From Planctomycetota bacterium (lineage in GTDB: Bacteria > Planctomycetota > SBBH01 > JACQRN01), in the NCBI GenBank assembly GCA_016206515.1, contig JACQRN010000107.1:1-17254 (forward strand): a stretch of DNA of 17,254 nt. Direction: 5' to 3'. The notes beneath the pieces are model-generated. The model did no database searches. It worked only from the letters and a program-made list of their open reading frames with translations, and was not told the origin of the DNA. Of this stretch, positions 7,031 to 13,554 are shown one piece after another. Numbering within the stretch: the stretch's first letter is position 1; every line of letters begins with the position of its first letter. The position numbers and the translations under genes were made by a program.

Positions 7031-8487
7031 TGGAGTCCGGCGCGAGGCGTCCGGCGTCCGGCGCGGGTGCGCCAGCGGCATGCCTCATCGTTTGGATCCT
7101 GTCCGGTTGCGGTGGCCGCCCGCACGATGCGGAATGGCAAGACGGCCCGAGCGCACGGATGACCCGGTCGGGGCAGGATGTTGTCCGCTCCCCCCTCGCC
7201 CCCTCTCCCACCGAGCCTCTCGACGGGCGGCGCCTGCCGATCGATCTGCCGACCGCCCTGCGCGCCGCCGCGTCCGATAACCTGGAAATCGCCCGGGCGG
7301 TCGCGCGGCACCGCGAGGCGCTCGGACGCCGTAGGCGCCAGCAAGGTTTGTGGATCCCCGCCCCCGGCGCGGGCGCCTCGATTGGCGGCGTGGACGGCCA
7401 GATCCAGGGGAGTTTCGGGGACTTCCGGGATGTGGACTATGAGACCGCGACCGTGGACGGCACGCTCCGATGGGTCCTCAACCCCGGGGAGGCGCTCTTC
7501 GATACGATCGCGGCGCGGCGCGCCGCCGACGCCCAGGAGGCCGCGACGGAGGCGACTCGCCAGCAGGTCCTCGTCGCGACGGCGGGGGCGTACCACAACC
7601 TTGCCCGCGCACAGGCGGAGGCGCTCGCGCGCCGGGAACGGCTCGATCTGGCCCGCCGCAAGGTCGCTCTCGCCCGTGCGCTCGCGCGGGGTGCCCTCGC
7701 CCCGGCCTCCGACGCCGCGCGCCTGGAGGCGGAGGCGCTCCTTCGCGAGCAGGAGTCGCGCGGCGCCGAGCAGGCGTTCCGCGAGGGGTCGACCCGCCTC
7801 GCGGAACTTCTGCACCTCGACCCGTCCGTGACGCTTTACCCCCTCGACAGGGAGATCCGGGAGCGGACGCTCGTGGACCCGGTCCTGTCGCTCGCCGACC
7901 TCGTACAGATCCGCGACGAACGGAACCCCTCGATCCGAGAAGCGGGGTTGCGTGTCGCCTCCGCCGCGGCGTCGAAGAAGGCGTCCTTCTGGGCGGCCTG
8001 GAGCCCGACGGCGGCGGTGGGTCTCCTCTGGGGGGGCGTCGGCGAGACGTTCGGAGGGATCCACGACCGCACGGTGTGGAACGTTTCGTCGGGGTGGTCG
8101 CTCGGCGCCTGGAAGTTCGCCGAGGGGGGGATCGCGGACGCACGGCTCGACCTGGCGCGGATCGCGGAGGAGTCGGTCCAGGCGCGGACGCACGGCGCGC
8201 TCGTACGCGCGTGGGAGGCGTCGCGCGCCGCCGGTGAGCGCGCCCGATTGGCACGAGACGAGGTCGCCGCCGCGGAGGTGGCCCGGCGCGGTGCGGGCGC
8301 AAGGTGGGAGGCAGGACTCGTCGCCGAGGGGGACGTCCTCCCGGCGGCGGACGCCCTGGCGCTCGCGCGCCTGCACCTGGCCTCCGCGATCGCGGATTTC
8401 AACCGCGCCCAGGCGGATCTCCTGTCGCATCTGGGCGAGGTGGACGAGACGTCTCTGGCCGGGCCATCGGAGGCGCCGGGGCGATGA
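7030..8487 (+). CDS. TolC/NodT-type outer-membrane efflux lipoprotein
   Basis: 485 residues from ATG 7030, which overlaps the adaptor stop as TAATG. The N-terminus has a hydrophobic stretch and lipobox (LIVWILSGC, lipidated Cys about residue 27), as in NodT-class outer-membrane factors. Two outer-membrane-efflux repeats follow. The first starts at LPTALRAAASDNLEIARAVA and includes AAGAYHNLARAQAEAL-like coiled coil. The second starts at LADLVQIRDERNPSIREAGL with a matching helical hairpin ending in NRAQADLLSHLGE. Long Ala/Arg/Glu-rich helices fit the alpha-barrel of the TolC tunnel. With the two preceding genes it completes a tripartite pump. Residues 2-12 are encoded by 7-bp tandem repeats lying in the n-region of the signal peptide. 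Confidence 0.92.
   Translation: MESGARRPASGAGAPAACLIVWILSGCGGRPHDAEWQDGPSARMTRSGQDVVRSPLAPSPTEPLDGRRLPIDLPTALRAAASDNLEIARAVARHREALGRRRRQQGLWIPAPGAGASIGGVDGQIQGSFGDFRDVDYETATVDGTLRWVLNPGEALFDTIAARRAADAQEAATEATRQQVLVATAGAYHNLARAQAEALARRERLDLARRKVALARALARGALAPASDAARLEAEALLREQESRGAEQAFREGSTRLAELLHLDPSVTLYPLDREIRERTLVDPVLSLADLVQIRDERNPSIREAGLRVASAAASKKASFWAAWSPTAAVGLLWGGVGETFGGIHDRTVWNVSSGWSLGAWKFAEGGIADARLDLARIAEESVQARTHGALVRAWEASRAAGERARLARDEVAAAEVARRGAGARWEAGLVAEGDVLPAADALALARLHLASAIADFNRAQADLLSHLGEVDETSLAGPSEAPGR
7035..7062 (+). repeat. Heptamer tandem repeat inside the OMF signal-peptide n-region
   Basis: Four 7-bp units in a row: GTCCGGC, GCGAGGC, GTCCGGC, GTCCGGC. The unit has a CCG core like the heptamers at 14925-14980. 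It codes for the start of the efflux lipoprotein (SGARRPASGAG), directly before the hydrophobic core. Confidence 0.6.
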
Positions 8488-8521
8488 GGGGCGTGGGTCG
8501 GACTGGAAAGGGAGGTGCGTG

Positions 8522-9385
8522 ATGAGCAGGGCACGGATGGGAATCGCCGCGGCGTTCCTGGCGGCGACCGCGAGTCTGGCGGGGCCCCACATATCAGCGT
8601 GCCAGGCGGGAGATATCGCGTACGAGGAGCGGTCGGTCCACGTCGATGTTCGGTGCGAGTGGCGCGCAGGAGGGACTGCCAGCACTGCGAGCCACCTCGT
8701 GCCTCTCGGTGAGGAGGTCACGCTGACCCTCGGGGGCAGCGATGAGGCGCTCCACCTGATGTATCGAATGGACGACGCGCCCGAGGGGTTCGTGCGCGTT
8801 CGGATTCGTTGCAGCAGCGCGCAGACGGGTAGGACGTGGTCCTTCTCCAGCGAGTCCTATGCTCGCTATGGTGAGCCAGCGTTGTTTTCCGTGAATGAGG
8901 ACAAGGGACTGCGCCTCACCGTCACAGCAGCCGAAAGGGTTCCCACAGTCGCGCGCGACCCGGTGCCCCGTCCCGCTCCGATGCGCCCCGATGTCGCGGG
9001 GTTGTCGCCCTTCCGTTGGGGGGACAATTGGGAAGCAGCGCGCGGCGAGGCGTTACGGACCGGGCGGCCGCTACTCGTCTATATCTACGACTCCTGAGGT
9101 GTTCGGAGCCGCGTTCTCGGCGAGAACGCCCCCCGGGATGTGGAGTTCCGAGAGCTGGCGTATGGGTTCGTGCCGGTTGCGCCCGACGTCGATCATAGCA
9201 GCGACATACGGTCGATCGCACGTGAGATGAAGGCGGGTTCTGATGCACCCGTGATCCTCCTGTCCCCCGCGGGGAGCGAGTTGGCGCGGGTGAAGTTTGT
9301 CCCCTCTGGTGGCTCCGAGGATGATCCGGAGGCGTACGGACGACTTCTCGAAGAGATGCGCCGGCACGGCGTGAGGGAACGTTGA
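8522..9385 (+). CDS. Exported thioredoxin-like protein with in-frame TGA (candidate selenoprotein, or stop-interrupted gene)
   Basis: One frame runs from ATG 8522 (GGGAGGTG ribosome-binding site) to TGA 9383-9385, 287 codons, broken only by TGA at codon 192 (9095-9097). Residues 1-26 form an export signal ending in HISAC, a possible lipobox. Residues 30-145 look like a beta-rich domain that I do not recognise. Residues 155-287 look like a thioredoxin fold: NWEAARGEALRTGRPLLVYI, the TGA, then a helix, FVPVAPDVD, and the cis-Pro segment SDAPVILLSPAGSEL with P243. The TGA falls at the site of the first active-site Cys, reading DS-U-GVR where thioredoxins have W-C-G-P-C. A SECIS-like hairpin follows. 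If it is not decoded as selenocysteine, the product would be 191 residues, and a weak internal GTG at 9140 could start a fragment. Codon third positions are less G/C-biased than in neighbouring genes. Confidence 0.6.
9095..9097 (+). other. In-frame TGA, candidate selenocysteine codon
   Basis: Single in-frame stop at codon 192 with no frame change on either side. It aligns with the first catalytic Cys of a thioredoxin fold, after the buried strand PLLVYI. The second position of the motif is Arg (U-G-V-R), so the site would be a one-residue redox centre. Reading as selenocysteine is inference. Confidence 0.45.
9111..9129 (+). promoter_or_regulatory. SECIS-like hairpin after the in-frame TGA
   Basis: GCGTTCTC pairs perfectly with GAGAACGC around the 3-nt loop GGC (9119-9121). 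The loop starts 21 nt after the TGA and its first two bases are G. Published bacterial SECIS models ask for a hairpin loop of about 3-14 nt, roughly 16-37 nt past the UGA, with a G in the first two loop positions; all three are met. The hairpin lies in coding sequence, as expected for bacteria. No T-tract follows it, so it is not an obvious terminator. Confidence 0.5.
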
Positions 9386-9450
9386 GTGGAGACGGATCGC
9401 TCGTCGGTCCCCGGAAGTGCCGGGGTCCTAGGAGAAGAGGGAGGTGCGAG

Positions 9451-9711
9451 ATGAGGACAGGACGCATGGGGGTCGTTGCAGCATTCCTGGCGCTGGCCGC
9501 GGTTCTCTCGGGGTGCGGCACGGGTGGCGGGAATACCACGGGCGGGGCGCAAGCGACGGGATGCCCGATGTGCGCGCGCGGGAAGGCCGGCGAGGCGGTC
9601 TGGTGCCAGGGGTGCGGCGCCGGGTACGTCGGCAGCGAGAAGATCACCTGCCGGGGATGCTACGACGCGCGGACCGGTGTCCGTTCCTCCTGTCCGGACT
9701 GCAATCGGTAG
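9451..9711 (+). CDS. Small lipoprotein with four CxxC pairs (zinc-ribbon-like)
   Basis: 86 residues from ATG 9451, preceded by GGGAGGTG. The signal peptide ends in the lipobox VLSGC, so C22 would be lipidated. A Gly/Thr-rich spacer leads to four knuckles: C38-PM-C41, C52-QG-C55, C67-RG-C70 and C81-PD-C84, enough for two four-Cys zinc sites or for redox/metal chemistry. I do not recognise the family. The leader resembles that of the preceding thioredoxin-like gene (12 of 21 residues identical without gaps). The two genes are 65 bp apart on the same strand, so a shared transcript and related periplasmic metal or thiol function are plausible. Cys-rich zinc knuckles on an exported lipoprotein are uncommon. 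Confidence 0.8.
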   Translation: MRTGRMGVVAAFLALAAVLSGCGTGGGNTTGGAQATGCPMCARGKAGEAVWCQGCGAGYVGSEKITCRGCYDARTGVRSSCPDCNR

Positions 9712-9745
9712 GGAGACGTCCACCGCCGTGCTGGGGTCGCCTGGA

Positions 9746-9775
9746 CGCGCGGGCCCCGGAGCGGGGGCCCGCGCG
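9746..9775. terminator. Strong GC hairpin between convergent genes
   Basis: GCGCGGGCCCC (9747-9757) pairs with GGGGCCCGCGC (9764-9774) around the loop GGAGCG, extendable by one pair at each side. It lies between the convergent CxxC lipoprotein and the porin gene, so it could stop transcription both ways. No T-run follows on either strand, so it is not a classical intrinsic terminator. Confidence 0.55.
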
Positions 9776-9787
9776 GGCGTCTGGCGA

Positions 9788-11092
9788 TCAGAATTGGTAC
9801 GCGGCGTAGAGTCCGATCCGGTTCGCGGTCCCTTCCTCGCGGTATCGGTATTCGGTGCGCCAGGAGGTCCAGTCCCCTCCGACGGAGAGGCCGCCACCGA
9901 GGTCGTAGGCGCCTCCCAGCCAGAGGGCCTGGTTGCGGGTCCGATTGGCGTCGTTGAGGTCCCTGTCCCTCGGGTTGTCGAGGCCGGCCCCCGTGAAGGT
10001 CGAGAGGCGGTCGGTCGTCTTGTGCCGGATCTCAAGCCATCCTCCCTCCGAGCGTATTTCGCGGGCGGTCGTGGCATTGACGTTCTGCCCGACGCCGCCC
10101 CGCAGGTCCGCAAGATCCTGGCCGCGCCACCCCTCCATCAGAAGGGTGGACTTCCAGGGAAGGCGGAACGTCAGGTCGAAGCCGAGCGAATCCGTGACGA
10201 AGTGGGAATCGGACAGGTTCGCGATTCGCGTCGAGGTCTCCTCCCTGCCGCGGTGGCCCCAGAGGCCGACGTCGATCCGGCGCTCCCACAGGGAGGCGAT
10301 GCCGGCGCGCGCCTGAAGCATCGGTAGTCCGGAGTCGTCCCCGTCGAGATCTCCATCGGCGTCGAGGTCCTTCGCGTCGATCGCCCCGGTGCGCACCGCG
10401 GCCACCTCGGCCTGGAGGCGCACATCCCCCAGGAGCAGGGGTTGGTACGAGACGCGCAGCTGGGGTCGCCGATCCCCGAGGTTCCCGTAGTTCCATCCCG
10501 GCGCGTCGTGGTTGGTGCTCGGCAGGAGCGGTGAGATCAGGTCCGCCGTCTGGCCGGCGAGAATCTTCCAGTCGCCGCGGGAGACCCGCAGGAAGCCGTG
10601 TCGAAGGCGGACGGCCTGCCGGGATTCGGTCCCCCCGTTCTGGAAGTCGAACTCCATCTTGCCGTCGAGGGAGGCGCCGCTGATCGCGGGGATGTCCGGG
10701 CGCGATACGTTCACGCCGAACCGCGTCAGGCGCGGGTGCATGTTGAACCCGTCGTCGTTCTTGTTCACGGCAGCGCCCGTCCGGGGGTCCTCGGAGTTCG
10801 CCCAGAACGTGACCTGCCGGTTGTTTACGGCGGAATCCGTGTAGATCGCATCGAGCCGCAGCACCCCGTACACCTGGATGCGGTTCCCCTTCACCTCGAG
10901 CGCCTCCTCGGCCGCGCGGGTGGCCGACGAGGCGGCCAGCAGCACGAGAGTCCCGACTGTCATCCCGAGGAGCCATCGATCCGGGTTCGAGCGACGAGGG
11001 ATCTGTGTTGGGCTCGGTGGGGCGACACCCATGGGTCCCTCGGGGCGCGGAAACCATGCGCCCCTCGGGACGACAAGCTGGGCGCCACGCAT
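9788..11092 (-). CDS. Outer-membrane beta-barrel porin-like protein
   Basis: 434 residues from ATG 11092, which overlaps the stop of the transglutaminase gene as TAATG; 391 residues if started at ATG 10963. The signal core is MTVGTLVLLAASSATRAAEE at residues 44-63. The mature part has alternating amphipathic strands: IQVYGVLRLDAIYTDS near the start, LDGKMEFDFQNGG, and LQARAGIASLWERRIDVGLW. It ends with GLYAAYQF, the terminal Phe being typical of barrels handled by the BAM complex. The first strand and loop resemble DcaP-like or phosphate-selective porins, but the family call is tentative. An acidic loop DLDADGDLDGDDSG near residue 245 resembles an EF-hand-type calcium loop. Residues 7-45 come from palindromic repeat copy 2. 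The adjacency to a transglutaminase lipoprotein suggests one envelope operon. Confidence 0.82.
   Translation of the reverse strand: MRGAQLVVPRGAWFPRPEGPMGVAPPSPTQIPRRSNPDRWLLGMTVGTLVLLAASSATRAAEEALEVKGNRIQVYGVLRLDAIYTDSAVNNRQVTFWANSEDPRTGAAVNKNDDGFNMHPRLTRFGVNVSRPDIPAISGASLDGKMEFDFQNGGTESRQAVRLRHGFLRVSRGDWKILAGQTADLISPLLPSTNHDAPGWNYGNLGDRRPQLRVSYQPLLLGDVRLQAEVAAVRTGAIDAKDLDADGDLDGDDSGLPMLQARAGIASLWERRIDVGLWGHRGREETSTRIANLSDSHFVTDSLGFDLTFRLPWKSTLLMEGWRGQDLADLRGGVGQNVNATTAREIRSEGGWLEIRHKTTDRLSTFTGAGLDNPRDRDLNDANRTRNQALWLGGAYDLGGGLSVGGDWTSWRTEYRYREEGTANRIGLYAAYQF
10959..11074 (-). repeat. Palindromic repeat element, copy 2 (~116 bp)
   Basis: Same element as at 5835-5948, on the opposite strand but in the same orientation relative to the gene that contains it. 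The termini are GTCATCCCGAGG (10959-10970) and CCTCGGGACGAC (11063-11074). Inner boxes include the CGAGGGA / TCCCTCG pair, GTCGCCCC and AACACAG. A local hairpin GGGGCGC / GCGCCCC is intact here and partly decayed in copy 1. Read from the porin strand, its last bases CTCGGGATGAC contain the ATG at 10963, so the element could provide a start codon for the signal peptide. Confidence 0.85.
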
Positions 11093-12105
11093 TACGGCAG
11101 ATCCCGGAACGATGCGCTGCGCGTCGTCTCGCACGACTTCCCGTCCGCCTCGGCATAGGGGGAATGGAAAAAGGAGAGCGCCTCCCCCTGCTGCGGCGGG
11201 TCGAGCCGGATGTCGCGCCCGGTCGAGAGGCGCACCCGGTGCACGTCGAGGTTCCCGTAGTAGTAGCTGTGGCGCCGGGGCATCTTGTCCGCCTCCGAGA
11301 TGTCCACGGGGACCCAGCCCTGCCCGTCGTGGTAGAACGCCCAGCAGTGGTACCCGGAGAGCGCCCCGTCCCTCTGGTCCATCGGGAGGGAGAGTCCCAT
11401 CTCGAAGCGCGCCGGGATGTTCCGGGCGCGCGCGGCTCCGATGAACATCGCATGAAAGTCCGTGCAGTTCCCCTGGCACGCCTCGCAGGCGAAGTTGAAG
11501 TCGCCCTTCCCCCAGCCCGTGCCGGACTTGCTGTAGGTCATCGTGTTGAGGACGAAGTCGTAGAGGCGCCGCCCGGCGTCGGGGACGCTCATCCCGGCGG
11601 GGGCGACCTGCCCGGCGATCTCCTGCGCCCGCCCCTCGAGCGGGATCAGGGCGTCTGGCAGGAGGAATCGCGCTGAGGCGGGGGTCTGGTCGACCCCGGC
11701 GTGCGCCTCGCGGCGGGTGACCCGGCACTGGTACCGGAGGGTCACGCCGGTGATCGGCGGGTCGGTGACCTCGATGTAGGCGACCCGGTTCCCGTATTCG
11801 GCTTCCTTGCGCAGGGTACAGGGTTGCGCACAGTCGAGGGTGACTTCGCCGACCTCCTGGAACGGGTCCGTCTCCGGGACGGGGGCCCAGAGGCGCAGCA
11901 TGCGCGTCCCGGCCGTCACGCGCGGGACGCGGGCCTCGTAGGTGAGGAGGAACGACCTCTCGCGCGAACGCACCGACCGGCCGCCTTCGCTTCCTGAAGA
12001 AACGCAGCCGGCCGTGAGGGATGCCCCCAGCAGCAGAACCGGGGCGCCGGTCGACGCAAGGGATCGGAGGATGCTACGGAAGGTCCGCTTCGGGTTCGTT
12101 GTCAT
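11092..12105 (-). CDS. Transglutaminase-like lipoprotein
   Basis: 337 residues from ATG 12105. The signal peptide ends in the lipobox LTAGC (C34). Residues 50-150 form a beta-rich domain (SFLLTYEARVPRVTAGT, LWAPVPETDPFQEV, TLRYQCRV). Residues 175-275 form the transglutaminase/protease core: GNCTDFHAMFIGAARARNIP gives the catalytic C214, GYHCWAFYHDGQGWVPVDIS gives H253 and D268. Such bacterial proteins are cysteine peptidases or acyl transferases, and many have unknown substrates. This one should act in the periplasm, attached to a membrane. Its stop overlaps the porin start, so the two are translationally coupled. A 77-bp gap containing an AT-rich patch separates it from the upstream glycosyltransferase, which suggests its own promoter. 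Confidence 0.9.
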   Translation of the reverse strand: MTTNPKRTFRSILRSLASTGAPVLLLGASLTAGCVSSGSEGGRSVRSRERSFLLTYEARVPRVTAGTRMLRLWAPVPETDPFQEVGEVTLDCAQPCTLRKEAEYGNRVAYIEVTDPPITGVTLRYQCRVTRREAHAGVDQTPASARFLLPDALIPLEGRAQEIAGQVAPAGMSVPDAGRRLYDFVLNTMTYSKSGTGWGKGDFNFACEACQGNCTDFHAMFIGAARARNIPARFEMGLSLPMDQRDGALSGYHCWAFYHDGQGWVPVDISEADKMPRRHSYYYGNLDVHRVRLSTGRDIRLDPPQQGEALSFFHSPYAEADGKSCETTRSASFRDLP

Positions 12106-12129
12106 GGCACGGGATTGAACCGGCGCGGG

Positions 12130-12182
12130 GGGCGGATCACTAATCGATGAAACCGATATATTTTGTTGTATCGATAGAATAA
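12130..12182 (-). promoter_or_regulatory. AT-rich island, probable promoter/operator of the transglutaminase-porin pair
   Basis: In otherwise very G+C-rich DNA, about 50 bp before the transglutaminase gene are mostly A/T. The patch holds the self-complementary hexamer ATCGAT at two places about 35 bp apart (around 12141 and 12171), with TATATTTTGTTGTA between them. On the gene's strand, TATATC could serve as a -10 but no good -35 pairs with it. A promoter or regulator-binding site is the simplest reading; the exact boxes cannot be fixed. Confidence 0.4.
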
Positions 12183-13517
12183 CTAAGCAGCCGGCGTGGC
12201 CGCCCCCGACAGCGCCATCGCCGCCACGGCGGGGTTCCGCAGGGCCGCCTCGAGCGGGGCGTGGCGCAGAACGCGCAGAATGGGGAATCCTGCGTCCCCG
12301 TCGAGGCGGCACGAGACCCCCTCCGCGCGCAGGAGCTCCTGGGCGCGCGCGAGGTCGGCCCCGTCGGACGCGGACCACGCGACGGCCAGGGCCCGGCCGA
12401 GCGGCTCGCAGAGGCCGGGCTGCAGGAGGACCGCGCGGCAGGCGTCGGAGACCCCTCGCGCGAGGCGCTCGGCGCCCTGCATAGCGCGCGCCGCCGCCAG
12501 GTGCGGCGCGATTCCCTCCCACATCCTGTGTCGCGTCCCCTCGCCGGAATGCTCGCGGAGCGCGCGCCGGTGCCCGGCCTCCGCGATGGCGCCGAGCCGC
12601 GCCGGGTCGTTCAGGAGCGTCCGGATCGACGAGGCCGCCTCGTCGAGGGTGCGCGCGACGACGACCTCCGCGCCGGGGACGAAGCATTCGTCGAGGCGGT
12701 GTTTCGGATACGTCACGAGGAGCGCGCCGGAGAGCGGGATCTCGAAGTCTCGGTTGCGCAGGATCGCGCGGCTGCCGTCGAACCCCGACAGGTCGATCCC
12801 GATCCGCGCCAGGGTGTAGGCGCGGGCCACCTGGTCCGGTGCCAGCGCGCCGGTCTCGGGGTCGAACCGGATGCCTCCGCGCTCCGCTCCGAACAGGTCC
12901 TCGTGCGCGATCCACCCGGGGCCCCAGCACGTGACATGGATGCCCCGCTCGCGCAGCGCGCGCATCGCCTCCACGCGGCCGTTCATCGCATGACCGACGT
13001 AGGCGACGTCGAGGATCCTCGGGCCGGGTGCCGCGATCGGGGCGGTTTGCGCGAACGGGTGCAGGAACGACGGCTTCCCGACCGTGTCGTAGAACGTCTT
13101 GACGCGCCGGTCGTTCGTGACCATGAAGTCGTAGAGGGGGTGCAGGAACCTCGCGTACGACCAGAAGTTCATGTGGTCGGAGTCCCGGTGGCCGATCGTG
13201 AAGACCCCGGCGTGCCGCAGGAGGAGGAGCGTCGAGGGAAGGAGCTCGTACCAGACCGCGCCCACATGCGCGGCGTCCGGCCGCTCCCGGAGGCAGAAGT
13301 CCAGGAGCGCGCGGTTCGCCTCGAGCCGGCCGAGCCTCTGGACGGCGACGGGGAGGTGGAAGTGCGCCAGATGCGACGCCTCCAGCGCCCCCTCGGTCGG
13401 GAACGGCGTCCCCGCGGGGAACCGCCGGAGGATCGCGACGCCGCTTCGCGTCAGGTCGTGGTGGTGGCCGCCGACGGATAGGATGCGCGGGGGGACACTT
13501 CCGGGCGCCATATCCAC
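12183..13517 (-). CDS. CgeB-like glycosyltransferase (Glyco_trans_1_2 family)
   Basis: 444 residues. The start is GTG 13517 or ATG 13511; no strong ribosome-binding site decides. The N-terminal half is a Rossmann-like acceptor domain (ILSVGGHHHDLTRSG, AAHVGAVWYELLPSTLLLL, HRDSDHMNFWSY). The C-terminal domain at about residues 170-335 shows DVAYVGHAMNGRVEAMRAL, HVTCWGPGW, RNRDFEIPLSGALLVTYPK, FVPGAEVVVARTLDEA and a closing EAGHRRALREHSGEGTRHRMW, the pattern of CgeB/spore-maturation-type GT-B glycosyltransferases. About 100 further residues at the C-terminus are of unclear function. Likely a cytosolic enzyme transferring a nucleotide-activated sugar to a glycan or protein; donor and acceptor are unknown. 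It starts 37 bp after the dehydrogenase stop on the same strand. Confidence 0.85.
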   Translation of the reverse strand: MDMAPGSVPPRILSVGGHHHDLTRSGVAILRRFPAGTPFPTEGALEASHLAHFHLPVAVQRLGRLEANRALLDFCLRERPDAAHVGAVWYELLPSTLLLLRHAGVFTIGHRDSDHMNFWSYARFLHPLYDFMVTNDRRVKTFYDTVGKPSFLHPFAQTAPIAAPGPRILDVAYVGHAMNGRVEAMRALRERGIHVTCWGPGWIAHEDLFGAERGGIRFDPETGALAPDQVARAYTLARIGIDLSGFDGSRAILRNRDFEIPLSGALLVTYPKHRLDECFVPGAEVVVARTLDEAASSIRTLLNDPARLGAIAEAGHRRALREHSGEGTRHRMWEGIAPHLAAARAMQGAERLARGVSDACRAVLLQPGLCEPLGRALAVAWSASDGADLARAQELLRAEGVSCRLDGDAGFPILRVLRHAPLEAALRNPAVAAMALSGAATPAA

Positions 13518-13554
13518 AGATCGGCTCGCGCGGCGCGCGAACTTGACTCTCGCG

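Noticed and set aside
9098..9135. Hairpin as an intrinsic terminator after the TGA
   Set aside because: No T-tract follows and the frame continues with thioredoxin-like sequence; SECIS-like position fits better, though not proven.
9086..9145. Frameshift as the cause of the interruption in the thioredoxin-like gene
   Set aside because: Both halves are in the same frame; only one TGA separates them, so no insertion or deletion is needed.
9140..9385. Separate small gene starting at GTG 9140
   Set aside because: No ribosome-binding site, the start falls inside the thioredoxin fold, and the protein would lack the first strand and active site; better read as the C-terminal part of the 8522 gene.
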